Source: Lithobates sylvaticus
Taxonomy: Eukaryota > Chordata > Amphibia > Anura > Ranidae
Assembly: GCA_028564925.1 (NCBI GenBank)
Contig: CM053034.1
Location: 87,088,282 to 87,152,281, forward strand
Length of the DNA stretch: 64,000 nucleotides
Direction: 5' to 3'
The notes beneath the pieces are model-generated. The model ran no database searches, was not told the DNA's origin, and was given only the letters and a program-made list of their open reading frames with translations. This document shows positions 37,269-47,971 of this stretch, one piece after another. Numbering within the stretch: position 1 is the first letter of the stretch; the number at the start of each line of letters is the position of its first letter. The position numbers and the translations under genes were made by a program.

Positions 37269-37414
37269 GAGAGGAAGGAATGAAAGGAAGGAGTAAATGT
37301 AATTATAATCTGTATTATATAAAGAAATGTAAAAGTATATAAAAATGTATAATGGAAATTATTATGTAATGAAAAATTTGGAATAAAGAGTTTTGGAAAA
37401 AAAAACGTGTGTAG

Positions 37415-38032
37415 CAAGAGCAGGGGGGGGGAGGCATTGGAGATGTGCCTCCTCCTCCTCCTCTCAGGCACCCACGTGGAGTCAGTGACCTCATCATCCC
37501 CTCCCTCCTCATCACTGGAGCAAACCTGGCAGTATGCTGCAGCTGGGGGAACATGACTGCCAGATTGCTGTCCTTCTTGGGCATACCCTCTCTCTGTGCT
37601 CACATTACTGCCTCCCTCTATCTGGGTATCATCAGAGCCTTCAAAACGCTGGGCATCCTCATGGAGCATGTACCCAACACTGTGCTCAAACAGTTCAGGG
37701 GACTCCTCAGTAGGACACGGTGGGGCTAGGGAAGGAGTGACTGATGCCATTGAGCCTAGGGAAGAGGCCGCGTTGGCAGCTGCTTTGCCAGTACCCTGAG
37801 CCTGGGTGATAGAGGATGAGGATGGCTTGGTCATCCACTCTACCAAGTCTTCGGCATGTTGCGGCTCAACACGTCCAGCTGCCGAAAAAAAGGATGAGCG
37901 TGTCCCATGGCCACGTGCTGATGAGGATGCACCGTGTCCACTACCAGCACTGTTGCATCTAGACACAGAGCCTGCTTGCCCTCTTTTATTGCCTCGTGAC
38001 TGTCTGCCTCTCCTTGTTGGCCTTTCAGACAT
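37415..38032 (-). CDS. hAT element N-terminal ORF (cut by L1-C)
   Basis: MSERPTRRGRQSRGNKRGQA starts at 38032 on the minus strand and stays open for about 206 codons to the L1-C target duplication. The product is basic at first, then low in complexity and acidic ('CSSDEEGGDDEVTDSTW'), with 'HAEDLVEWMTK' and an Arg run. It has no known domain and would precede the BED finger in the transposase. The real exon end is unknown because L1-C and a Penelope-like scrap separate it from the rest. The promoter-like region and tandem array lie upstream (38090-39376). Confidence 0.55.
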
Positions 38033-38102
38033 ACTAATGGCCTGCAGGGAGATGTAGCTGCACAAAGCGTATATACTGATATACTGCAGCTAGAAGAATC
38101 AA

Positions 38103-38990
38103 TTGCCTGCCTGTAGTATTGTTATTATCAGAACAACAGCAATTGGGGTAGCTTTAGGCGTACACTGTGCAGATGGCACAATACACCCACTGTATTTGCA
38201 ACAGCTGCCTGCGGATAGGATGAGCAGAACAACAGCAATTGGGGTAGCTTCAAGCGTGTACATTGTGCAGATGGCACAATACACCCACTGTATTTGCAAA
38301 AGCTGCCTGCGGATAGGATTAGCAGAACAACCTCAATTGAGGTAGCTTTAGGCGTGTACACTATGCAGATGGCACAATACACCCACTGTATTAGCAACAG
38401 CTGCCTGCGGATAGGATGAACAGAACAACAGCAATTGGGGTAGCTTCAGGCGTGTACACTGTGCAGATGGCACAATACACCCACTGTATTAGCAACAGCT
38501 GCCTGCGGATAGGATGAGCAGAACAACAGAAATTGGGGTAGCTTCAGGTGTGTACACTGTGCAGATGGCACAATACACCCACTGTATTAGCAACAGCTGC
38601 CTGCGGATAGGATGAGCAGAACAACAGCAATTGAGGTAGCTTCAGGTGTGTACACTGTGCAGATGGCACAATACACCCACTGTATTAGCAACAGCTGCCT
38701 GCTGATAGGATGAGCAGAACAACAGCAATTGGGGTAGCTTCAGGCGTGTACACTGTGCAGATGGCACAATACACCCACTGTATTAGCAACAGCTGCCTGC
38801 GGATAGGATGAGCAGAACAACAGCAATTGGGGTAGCTTCAGGCGTGTACACTGTGCAGATGGCACAATACACCCACTGTATTAGCAACAGCTGCCTGCGG
38901 ATAGGATGAGCAGAACAAAAGCAATTGGGGTAGCTTCAGGTGTACACTGTGCAGATGGCACAATACACCCACTGTATTTGCAACAGCTTC
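38103..38990. repeat. tandem array, ~98-bp unit, 9 copies, in hAT 5' region
   Basis: 'caattg(g/a)ggtagctt' recurs about every 97-99 bp from 38140 to 38925. Units share 'gtacactgtgcagatggcac', 'aatacacccactgtattagc' and 'ctgcctgcggataggatgag'. Copies are highly alike, so the array is fairly homogeneous. Confidence 0.92.
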
Positions 38991-39004
38991 AAAATGAAAT
39001 GAAA

Positions 39005-39376
39005 TCACACTATCTCTCTGTGTATCTCTCTCCGCCGCCCCAACACACTACACAAGGCCGCCATGCAGGCGGCCTTATATAGTGTGGGGCGTGTACTAAA
39101 CCCTCTGAGCCATAATTGGCCAAAGCCACCCTGGCTTTGGCCAATTACGGCTCTCCGTTTTTTCCATGCTGTGATTGGCCAAAGCATGCGGGTCATAGTG
39201 CATGCTTGGCCAATCATCACCTAGCAATGCACTGCAATGCCGCAGTGTATTATGGGCCGTGACGCATCACTCGAATTTGGCGGGAACGGACCATAATGTT
39301 CGGAATTCGCCGAACGGGCGAACAGACGATGTTCAAGTGGAACATGGGTTCGACTTAAACACGAAGCTCATCCCTA
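39005..39376 (-). promoter_or_regulatory. hAT 5' terminal region with CCAAT and TATA boxes
   Basis: Read on the minus strand: terminal TAGGGATGAGC, then several 'ttggccaat'/'attggcc' CCAAT-like blocks (39120-39220), then CACTATATAAGGCCGCC (39069-39085), a TATA box. The start codon of the N-terminal ORF is ~1 kb on, past the tandem array. The element at 47972-48830 keeps the same arrangement (48130-48300). Confidence 0.55.
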
Positions 39377-39959
39377 GGTGGAAGTTATCTACACTGTAGT
39401 CTCAGAAGACAGTAGCTGAGATGGTGCTGGCTGCTACAAGAAGGAAAGATTTTACAATCGCCTGGGAAAACAGTAAGAAACATCTGAAGGGGCAAAGAGT
39501 AATGCAGAATGTTATGGGAAGCTGTAGCAGACTGGTTTTATTAAGAAGGAGCATTTGAGGTGCTAAGTTTACTTCCTCTTTAAAAGAGTGTATTCCAATA
39601 TTAAAGTGCATGCGTGCTAAAAACGTGTGTATTACACATATCACATATGCAAAATAAATTGCTAATGATTACAATGGATAAGGCAGTGAACAAAAACAGT
39701 GATCAATGCATTTGACAGTGAATGAAAGTTTGCTGACATCCACATGTGAAAGTTCGCAAAAAAATAAAATAAAAATTGAAGATCTAAGAGAAAGTCTGTT
39801 CAATGAAGGAAATGATGGGTAATGATGGGTAATCATCTATAACAGGATAACCGGGGGTTGTGCATCCACCACCCAGTGGTGGGGGTATGTACTCTTACTG
39901 AATACTGTGGACTCACATGCCAGCAGCAGTGAGTCAGCCAAACATAAGGATAGAGACAA

Positions 39960-40035
39960 GAACTCAACGCGTTTCATCCTACAGGACTTCAACTGGACTT
40001 CATATCCCAGTTGAAGTCCTGTAGGATGAAACGCA
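39960..40035. ncRNA. pair of inverted hammerhead-like motifs
   Basis: 'acgcgtttcatcctacagga' at 39967 is mirrored by 'tcctgtaggatgaaacgc' at 40013, giving arms of about 28-30 bp around a short loop. The motif GAAGTCC...GGATGAAACGC resembles the stem II-GAAA-stem III part of Penelope-like hammerheads. Function is doubtful; it marks a terminal repeat of the host element. Confidence 0.35.
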
Positions 40036-40545
40036 TCAGTTTATAGAGATGCATATATTGTGCTCCATATATTGCGCTCATTGTAACCTTTGTGATGACA
40101 TTGATTTTATCCTGTACACATCGGCCTTGATGTGTGTGTATATATGTTTTTTAATAAACCCATCCATTTTTGATCTATGTTATGCAGAGGCTATTTTTTT
40201 ATTTTTCCTTCATGATTTAATTCTTGATCATCCGCTGGAGGAGATGTTGACACATTGCACCTGGATTTCCAGTGATGGCTCATCTGAGTTCTTGTCTATC
40301 CTTATGCTTGGCTGACTTACTGTAATACGCAAGTTTTTAGCACGCATGCACTTTAATATTGGCATACACTTATTTAATACCAGTCACTTATACGCCTTTA
40401 TTGAGTTTGTTCAATTTACAAAATTTTTGGCTATATATACACACTAGCTCTGCATTTTTCACTTTCATCATTTATACAATCTTGTCATGTTGTAGTGCCA
40501 GCAGCTATTTTCATTTTCAGTAGCACAGTAACTCACCATAGATTC

Positions 40546-41643
40546 ATGTCCCCTATCACCTCTGCTGTTTTTCTTAGTAATGGAGGCTTCTCTCTGCAAA
40601 GTGCACGCTAATCCTAATATTACAGGGGTACAGATTGGCACTGTCAAACATAAACTTGCCGTGTTTGCAGATGATGTCCTTTTCTTTGCTACCAAACCCG
40701 TGTTACCCTGCCTAACTATTTCAAAAGTAAGAAGTTTCAGGATCTCTCCAATTTTAAAATAAACTTTAGTAAATCTGTTATCTTGCCCCTTAATTTTACC
40801 TGAGATGACCGCAAACCTCTGGAATGCACCTTCCCAATCCAGTGGCAACCGCATCAGATTAGCTATTGCAAAAAACTTACGACCAACCCTGAGAATCTTT
40901 ATTTAGCCAATTCTCTTAAGAGTGGTGTGGAAAGAACTAAAATCCTAGAATAAGATGCAATTTACCTGGTTAGGTCAAATGAGTATTTTGAAGATTATGA
41001 TCCTCCCTAAGTTTATATACATTTTTCTTATGCTGCTTGTGAAGATACCCAAGACTTATTTTCACTTGGTGCGCCGTGAGTTTTCCAAATTGGTTTGGCA
41101 GGGTAAGCCCCCCCCCCGTTTATTTTATCAGCTCCTTTGTCGCACAAAGGCCACTGGTGGCCTGGGATTGCCCGATCTCTTATTATATTACCAGGCAAAT
41201 GCATTAAGGTGGATTGTCAATTGGAATCTTCATGTCCATGACAAACCTTTGGTGCCCTTAGAGAAAATGCTAGCAGGCTGGAACCTAGCTCATGTTCCAT
41301 GGCTGGATTGTATGCATAGAGGACTGACTAATTCCACATGCCCGCTGTCCCACTCCATTTTGGCCATCTGGGATAGGGTAAATATGAAACATTGGCTGGC
41401 TTCATTTCCTTCCCCTCTCTCTCCTTTGGGAGGTTTTCCCTGGTTTGTCCCTGGAGAACATTGGGCCTTTTTTGGCCCGGGGGGGGGGGGGATTCTGTGA
41501 AGGTTAGGGGCTTCCAGTTTTTGGCCAGCTCGGAGCTAAAATCTCTGGCAGAGCCCAGGAGGGAATTGGGTGCTACCCCATTGGACACCTGGAGGCACCT
41601 GCAGCTCTGGGACTTCTTTAGGGGTCTGCAAGGCATGATTTGA
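40546..41643 (+). pseudogene. L1-B ORF2, RT second half
   Basis: Resumes as CPLSPLLFFLVMEASLCKVH, then 'KLAVFADDVLFFA' (FADD catalytic box, 40655-40690). After a shift come 'SILKIMILPKFIYIFLMLLV' and 'GGLGLPDLLLYYQANALRWI' (40955-41500). The C-terminal knuckle is absent. A G-run near 41480 lies at a further frame change. It is the missing part of the RT at 24207. Confidence 0.85.
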
Positions 41644-41689
41644 GGCCATGTGGTATGGAATGACCAGATTGTTATCTAAGCTTTATAAG

Positions 41690-42366
41690 CTTTTGCACAT
41701 GACGAAATTCATCAAATGCACGAAATTCTTAAAATCGAAAATTCAAAAATTATAAAATCTGAAATAACTAATAAACTAATAATAACTATTACTATCTATT
41801 AAATTATAGGTATTGGAATTTCCTTAAAAATTTGTCTGTTTATGTAACGAATACTAATTTATCTGAAGTTACGAAGTATCTGAAAAAAACGAATGCCACA
41901 TCTAAACGAATGGAACGTAACTAATTAATAATAATAAATAATAATAAAAAGTTTATTATTATTTAGTATTATTATTAATTCGTATTCGTTCCTTTCACTA
42001 ACAGACAAATTTGAAAGGAAATGTCAATACCTATAATTTAATAGTTAGTAATAGTAATAACTATTACTAACTATTAAATTATAGGTATTGAAATTTTTAT
42101 TATTTTGGATTTTCAAATTTTCGGGTTTTAAAACTTTTGTTCTTATTTTCGTTCTTTGGAATTTTCGAATTTTCATTCTTATGATAGGCTTTTCAAGTTT
42201 TCTCATTTATGGATTTACGAATTTACAGATTTTTGAATTTATGAATTTTTTGAAAAATTTGTTAAGGTTTAGGTTTTCGTTAATTCGAAATTTTCCTGAA
42301 ATAACGAATTTGTAGAATTTCGTCGAAAAACTAATTTGGAATGAAACAAATTGCACATGTCTCGGA
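41690..42366. mobile_element. AT-rich 'gaattt' fold-back element
   Basis: Ends 'ttttgcacatgacgaaattc' and 'aacaaattgcacatgtctcg'. The interior has a near-perfect palindrome around 42062 ('tacctataatttaatagtta' mirrored by 'taactattaaattataggta'). It resembles 24548-25648 in terminus (gacatgtgca) and base make-up. It cuts off the 3' end of L1-B. Confidence 0.55.
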
Positions 42367-42984
42367 TTAAGCCACAGTCACGTGATAAAACACATCAGGG
42401 GACAGGGCTGTGTGATATCAGGGCGCCCGAGAGCAAGATTTTGGCCATGTTTAAGCATCGCTTGATGGAAGTTCACTCTTTGATTGTATGCTAGCTATGA
42501 CTCTATGTAAATCATCTGGTGCACTGGATAGTACAAGTGCACTTTATTTGTATTTTTAAAGGTTTTAATAAACTGGAGTTTTTTTTTTTGATACTGCATC
42601 ATGAGTTTTCTAGATTTCTTCTTTATATTGAATGGCGAGGTGAGCGCTTTCACCATTGTAGTGAATACATATTTCAATTATCCTGAGGATATTGGGGGAT
42701 CGCATTACCAAGTGTGCTTGGACACGCGTGTTTGGACCTTACCTTGTGTCGGTCTAAATTAGAGGTAAGGAGCCACATTTTGTAAGGTGGAGGTGCACTG
42801 TGATGGATTACATTTTTTTGATGAAGTTGATGCACAGCTGGTTTTGGATGACATTGTATATTGAAGCACAAGGACACGCATAAAGAGACTTTATTTTATC
42901 ATAATTGGTCACATGTATATGAAGTTACTATTTGGATTTTTTTTTATATATAATCATTTATTTATTAACACTGATGCAGATAAG
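42367..42984. other. unassigned, retroelement-like 3' end
   Basis: 'aggttttaataaactggagt' followed by T-runs (42560-42590) looks like a retroelement or mRNA 3' end. No coding frame was recognised. Confidence 0.3.
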
Positions 42985-43400
42985 TAGTAGTCCAGTGGCG
43001 GCCCGTCCATGCGCTCAGCCCCTAATCTACATGCAGGGTGCCGGAAGCATGCAGTTCAATGTGTTTTTATTTTTTATTTTTTGAAGCACGTGATTAGAGC
43101 TTGAAGCTCAAATTTGCTTCAAAAAAAGGGTGGATTTGGGGTGCGGAGCACTGCACCCCCCGAGCCCACCAAATTGTGAGACAATAGCGAATTAATATTC
43201 CCTATTTTCCTGATTTCCCCCCCGGCCAATCAGGAAGCGAGTCCTAAAACCCAATCGTGTCTCAAGACACACTTTCTGTTTGGCCGGGAGGAGAATGTCT
43301 GTCTGTGTGCTGAAACCAGGCAGACAATGTCTTTGAAGTCTGGCCGGGAGAAGCGATCAAAGTGGCCCCAGGCTCTTCCTTCCCCTGCCTCCTAAGATAA
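42985..43400 (+). repeat. interspersed repeat, copy 1 (related to 47105-47395)
   Basis: 'ggcggcccgtccat', 'gggtggatttggggtgcgga' and 'gcactgcaccccccgagccc' parallel 'gcggccggtccat', 'ggttgggtttggggcgcaga' and 'gcactgcgccctgaacccac' at 47120-47215. Non-coding, class unknown. Confidence 0.55.
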
Positions 43401-44207
43401 GGCATCTGATTGCTGTATTCACATCCATCTTCCGTGGGGGGTGGGTGGTGGTGTGAATGATCGCCGCTGTCTGTCTCCCGTGTGGGGGGGGTGGTGTTAG
43501 TTTCCCGCTCCCCCAACATATTGAGCACCAGGTGCCACTGTAGTACTCCTGTGTATTAATATGTATCCAGTTATGCTGCACTTTGTTAAAGAATATAACA
43601 AATTACATTTTGCTGGTTTAAATGGAGCCAATACATGTAGTAACCCGAGACCATTTAGTTTGAGACTAAAAGTGATGGAGTTCAGAGCAGCAGTGACTTG
43701 AAAAAGGCAAACATTAGTCATACTGTAAATATATTGTGATTTGACAATGCTAAGGTGTCCTATTAATTCACGTTAGGTGTGATTTTAATGATAGGTTACC
43801 CTGTATCATTCAATTTTTTTAGTTTTTTTATATTATTGCTGTTGGAAGAAGCTTACAGTACAAACCATGAAACAAAGGTGTGATGGTTTAATGTTTTCTG
43901 AACTATAGTGAGGTTTCTGACACTTCTCACCATCCCTTTCACATAAACTAATTTGTATATATTAGTTACAAATATCCAGAGATGGATAGAAAAAAGTAAC
44001 AAAATGATCTGTTTGTACATTTATAAACTTGATGCTACCCATCCTACTCTGTAGTTTTAGACACTGACACACAAGTGCCAATATGCTAAACACAGTTCTG
44101 GTTGCACTTGAAGGTTAGAAGTTCCTGGTATGTAAACCAACACATCTTCCACGAGTACAGAATAACCACTGCAAAATGTGAAATCCCACCCTTTTTTTGT
44201 TAAACAG
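43401..44207 (+). other. end of 28.7-kb intron, no gene seen
   Basis: Mostly AT-rich and apparently unique. A short GT/G-rich stretch lies at 43436-43495. Ends in 'cctttttttgttaaacag' acceptor. Confidence 0.5.
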
Positions 44208-44346
44208 TACCTGCAAGAACCGTAAATGGGAATGTGACAATGATGGCCCAATGGGAGTGTGTAAAGTTTATGGAGATGGAAATTATGAGACATTTGATGG
44301 AAGACGATATCGATTCAGTGGAGAATGTGAATACATGATCGCTCAG
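44208..44346 (+). CDS. gel-forming mucin exon B (E' end, VWD3 start)
   Basis: Acceptor 'ttaaacag' before 44208, donor 'gtaccg' after 44346. The first base completes the Cys codon begun in exon A (TG/T), then TCKNRKWECDNDGPMGVCKV, YGDGNYETFDGRRYRFSGEC, EYMIAQ. 'CTC..R.WEC' closes the E' segment. 'C.VYGDGxYxTFDGxxYxFxGxCEYxxAQ' is the canonical opening of a VWD domain (human MUC2: C.AYGDGHFITFDGDRYSFEGSCEY from memory). The exon is 139 bp and ends in phase 0. It lies 28.7 kb from exon A, an intron filled with transposons. Confidence 0.95.
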
Positions 44347-44774
44347 GTACCGTATGAAAATTAAAAAAAAGTTTTGGACCGAGGATTAGAGCTGCAGATA
44401 GGATTAGAGCTTCAAAGATATCACACAGTGATTAAAAGGGTCAGTCCACCCAAATTTTTTATAAATGGTCCTTGATGGACTGAGCTAGCTCTTGGTTTTA
44501 CATACATATCTTCAATATTCCAATATTAAAACAGTTTGATATTCCTGCCAAAATCCCAAACTCTGTTCCTGTCCACCTGGGAGTTTTGAGTGTCCCCACT
44601 CATCTTTGTGTGTTCCAGAACCTCCTGTGCAGCAGGGAGTAGGAGCCCCTAATAATGAACAGATGTCCACATACAACATTTAGGAACATTCATCAGACCA
44701 AAATAGGCCTTAAAAGATAGATGAAATGATCTGCTAGTCTAATTGTCCTGCAAAAACTTAAAGGGAATATGTCA
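44347..44774 (+). other. intron 2 start, unassigned
   Basis: No coding or repeat family recognised. Confidence 0.4.
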
Positions 44775-44865
44775 TATGTCAGTAATAGGGTCGCTGGTTC
44801 AAATCCCGACCACGACACCTGCCTGGAGTTTGCATGTTCACGTTGGTCTCTATACAAGTCATTCA
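44775..44865 (+). mobile_element. tRNA-derived SINE fragment
   Basis: 'gggtcgctggttcaaatccc' includes a GGTTCAAATCC B-box, followed by 'cctggagtttgcatgttcac', a block common in vertebrate V-SINE-type elements. Only about 90 bp remain, with no A-box or tail. Confidence 0.5.
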
Positions 44866-44894
44866 TTCATTCATTCAAATAATTTAAAAAATAA

Positions 44895-45068
44895 AAACTA
44901 GTTGCCTGGCTGGGTCTGGCCTCAATTCTTTTTGAGTCAGAGATCTGGAACAATCTTGCTGTAAATGAAGTTCAGAAACATGTCAGCATATAATATCTTT
45001 ATGCTCGTTCCAATGTATTGACTCGGAAAGCTATAAAATGCATTGGCATGACAGCCAGGCTACTGATG
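44895..45068. mobile_element. MITE with 'gttgcctggctg' termini
   Basis: The left 'gttgcctggctg' is mirrored by 'cagccaggctac' on the right, about 170 bp apart. No coding capacity. Confidence 0.5.
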
Positions 45069-46143
45069 TCAGCATCGGCATCTGCCATATTTTTATTCCA
45101 ACAGAGTCACTCTATATCAATTTATATCAACTGAAGCTGTGATCATTTTGCATTTTATAAAGTTTCTCACTAGTAGGCACAGACTGATAGATTGTAAGTG
45201 TATGCAAATTTCAGACTAGAATCATCATTTGGAGTGCACTGAACATGCAGCACCTTTGTACAGCAATGAGCCAGTGGAAAATCAGCCACTGAAAGCAGTG
45301 ACTGGTGAAAAACAAACAGGGCCAATAAATGTACATTTCACCATATTTAAAATACATGAACCGATTACCTATCCAATATTGACATTTAGTGACAAAAGAG
45401 ATTAGGGTGAATGCAGATAGCCACAGACTTTAAAATTACAGTGACATTTCCTATGGAGTTTTAGGAGGGAAAAGTAAGAAATCAAAATGTAACCTTTTGC
45501 CTTTTTTTAAAAAGAAATATATTAATAATGAATTACAAACTATCACATATCCAACACTAGTCCCTGACCTTGGACTGCTACAAACGAAACAATAATCTTG
45601 TAAATAATATCTGTAAAAAAGTACAAATGATATCCAAAAAAACAAAAAATAAAATTCCCATGTATAGACTGTTTTTATTCATACTTGACAATGATTAAAA
45701 AAAACATATTTACCATGGTATCTAAAAGCATACAGGAAGATGGGTGTATATTCTTTTGAGGCAGTTATTATAATAAAAAAATATATATATCTTTGTAAAT
45801 ATATCATCATTTCAAATCGTCTTTAGAGAAGCCACATGCATCTGTAAGTAACCAACCATAAGTCCTACATATTATACATAAGTATAGATTTTGTCTATTA
45901 TGTATATCTCCCCAACCCATGGACCATTAAATCAAGGGGATAATAGCCCCAATCCATCAATACTTTTCCATAATCTATAATGTGATCTTAACTAGATCAC
46001 ATGTTCCAAAAATGGATACAATAGGGAAAAACCTTTGTTGATACAGTCTGGGCATATTCCTCCTATTAGTTCCCCATTACAAACCTTCAACTTATAAATA
46101 TACAAGTGTCATATCCTAAACAAACTGTAATTATATGTAAAGC
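45069..46143 (+). other. intron 2, AT-rich, no gene seen
   Basis: No convincing ORF or known repeat. The 64-codon minus-strand frame at 45451-45645 has no recognisable motif and no gene context. Confidence 0.4.
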
Positions 46144-46151
46144 CTTTACTA

Positions 46152-47022
46152 CAGGGGTGCCCAACCAGTGGCCCGGGGGCCACATGTGGCCCGTGGAGCC
46201 CTCTGATGTGGCCCGCGACCTCCTTCTGTGGGATGGCGGATTGTCAAGCCCAGATCATGGGTTGCAGACCCGCCATCCCAGAGCATCTGTGTTGTTAATG
46301 AAGCTGGCAAATTAAGCGGCTGTGGAGCAGAGCTGTATAAGCTGATGCTTCCTGTATAGCGCCGTCTCCTGCCACAGGCGGAGTGATACCAAACGCACTC
46401 TGCCTGGGACAGCAACAGCAGGCTATACCTGAATGGAAGACTGTTATTAAAGGTCAGTTTATTACTAAAATTGCAGTGTATGTATGGACATATCTGCGCA
46501 GTGGTTACTGGGCTGCTTTCAAACTGATCTGCAGGTGCAGTGCACCTTCAGGTTACCTGCACTGAGGCATAGATTTCTGTTATTACCTGTGGGTTTGGTG
46601 TGCTTTCAGAAAGTGCACCACACCTGCAGGATATAATAGAAGTCTATGGCAAAGTGTAGCTAACCTGCAGGAAAGACACAGGTGCGCTGCATAGTGTGAA
46701 AGGCCCCTTTCACACAATTGGTCCGACCCAATCGGACCCTCCATTCACCTCTATGAAACGGCAGATGTAAACAGATGTGTGTCTATTTACACCTGCCTCC
46801 CTCCAATCTGATTTGCTAAAAAAAATAAATAAAAAAAAACAGAAGGGGATCAGACCCCTTCTGTCTGGGCAGATCAGATCAGAGGACCCATAGAGTAGAG
46901 TGGGCTGTGTCCGTGTCCCCTCTGCACGGACCTGTCATCCGCCTGCTCTGCTTATTGTAGCCCGTGACTGGTTACCAAGTCACTTAAGTGGCCCTCGCTC
47001 TTCAAAAGGTTGGGCACCCCTG
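46152..47022. mobile_element. hAT (Charlie-like) non-autonomous element, complete
   Basis: 871 bp, starting CAGGGGTGCCCAACC and ending GGTTGGGCACCCCTG, a perfect 15-bp terminal inverted repeat. The target duplication CTTTACTA is at 46144-46151 and 47023-47030. No transposase. Termini differ from the TAGGGATGAGC hAT family elsewhere in the window. Confidence 0.92.
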
Positions 47023-47104
47023 CTTTACTATAATCAGAGCTCAACCTTATATATTTACAGTATAGTGAAAGAGCATCCCACAGTTTACATATTATATGTC
47101 AAAG

Positions 47105-47395
47105 CACTGTGTACAGGAGCGGCCGGTCCATAAGGGGTGCAGGAGCCAGAGGCTCTAATTGGCTTGAAAAGGTTGGGTTTGGGGCGCAGAGCACTGCGCC
47201 CTGAACCCACCCACTTGTGACACTAACAAATCAATATTCACTATTGTCTTTTCCGGCTTTTCCTCCCCGTCAATGAGGACAGGGGGCAGATCGGGTTGTC
47301 TGGTAGGAGAAGCCGAGGAAGCCGCAGAGGCGGGCTGAGTACGGGGGGACCGTGGAGGGGTGAGTTCGGGGGGACTTTGGAGGGCTAAGCAATAT
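47105..47395 (+). repeat. interspersed repeat, copy 2 (related to 42985-43400)
   Basis: 'ggagcggccggtccataagg' to 'gagtacggggggaccgtgga'; see copy 1 for the shared blocks. Non-coding. Confidence 0.55.
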
Positions 47396-47714
47396 TTTAC
47401 TTAGAAAACATCCAAATCTGTTAGACCTTATATGCACGTTACTCCTTTTTATATATCTCCATGCAGAAAATATTCCATCTCACAGTGTGTCAAAGCCTGT
47501 TAACACTTTGTTGTAAATTAAGGCATTTTCCTGTGTCACAGTTTTGTCTAAAACTTCAAATGCTTCTTTTGATTTGAAGGAATTTCCAGTAACTCTGGTG
47601 TTGTAATGAAAACACAGCCATATTTCCAATAAAAGTACAGTTTATATCATAGCAATAATCTGGCACACTGATGTACTCCTTAAACCTCTCTGGACAGTTC
47701 TGCCCTGCAATATA
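47396..47714 (+). other. intron 2, unassigned AT-rich sequence
   Basis: Nothing recognised. Confidence 0.4.
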
Positions 47715-47971
47715 CAGTGCCTTCAAAAAGTATTGTTCTAACTAAAAAAAAATTATATATTTTATTGGGATTTTATGTGATAGACCAACACAAAGTGGCA
47801 CATAATTGTGAAGTGGGAGGAAACGGATAAATGGTTTTCAAAATGTTTACAAATAAATATCTGAAAAGTGTGATGTGCATTTGTATTCAGCCCCCTTTAC
47901 TCTGATCCCCCTAACTAAAATCTAGTGGAACCAATTGCCTTCAGAGGTCACCTGGTTAGTAAATAGTCTAC

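Larger units (their letters stand above)
31117..37400 (+). mobile_element. LINE L1-C, nearly full length, 6.3 kb, young
   Basis: Flanked by the 14-bp repeat AAAAACGTGTGTAG (31103-31116, 37401-37414). The bottom strand at the joint reads TTTTT/AA, the L1 endonuclease preference. It has a 235-bp 5' UTR with two related ~43-bp blocks ('gctac(t/c)gagac...cgcttggtg'), ORF1, a 1.24-kb spacer, ORF2, AATAAA at 37382 and a short A-tail. It is inserted in the hAT element. Only one frame break was noticed, near the end of ORF2. Confidence 0.92.
25894..39376 (-). mobile_element. hAT transposon, 13.5 kb including a nested L1
   Basis: The target duplication GGTGGAAG is at 25886-25893 and 39377-39384. Ends: TAGGGAAGAGCCGAACACCC on the left, and GCTTCGTGTTTAAG-type sequence on the right, whose outermost bases are CTCATCCCTA. 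On the minus strand the order is promoter region, 98-bp tandem array, N-terminal ORF, a Penelope-like scrap and L1-C insertion, BED-finger/transposase remnants, 135-bp tandem array, 3' end. The hAT sequence alone is about 7 kb. The transposase is broken. Short relatives are at 1-453 and 47972-48830. Confidence 0.85.
24239..39583. mobile_element. MITE, ~0.75 kb, opened by two later insertions
   Basis: The left end TTAAAGTGGCTGTAAACCC and right end GTTTACTTCCTCTTTAAA form an imperfect inverted repeat. Own sequence: 24239-24547, 25649-25893 and 39377-39583. It interrupts an arm of the Penelope-like fold-back between '...gactggta' and 'agtgtattcc', which are contiguous in the opposite arm (40355-40385). 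Confidence 0.6.
24208..40545 (+). mobile_element. Penelope-like (probable) element inserted in L1-B, opened by a MITE
   Basis: Flanked by the 14-bp repeat ATGTCCCCTATCAC (24194-24207, 40546-40559). Excision restores L1 RT: RQGCPLS/PLLFFLVME. Its own sequence is 24208-24238 plus 39584-40545, about 1 kb. The start 'aaactcaataaaagcatata' is the inverted copy of 40370-40405, and 39595-39625 is inverted at 40330-40360, a fold-back layout. Hammerhead-like motifs at 39960-40035 suggest a Penelope-like terminus. No reverse transcriptase is present, so class is moderately sure. Confidence 0.6.

Noticed and set aside
38103-38990. Possible CRISPR array (regular ~98-bp repeats)
   Set aside because: Units are continuous without unique spacers and lie in a eukaryotic hAT element, so this is an ordinary tandem repeat.
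44775-44865. Possible tRNA gene (B-box-like GGTTCAAATCC)
   Set aside because: No A-box or cloverleaf could be drawn, and the downstream block matches SINE sequence.
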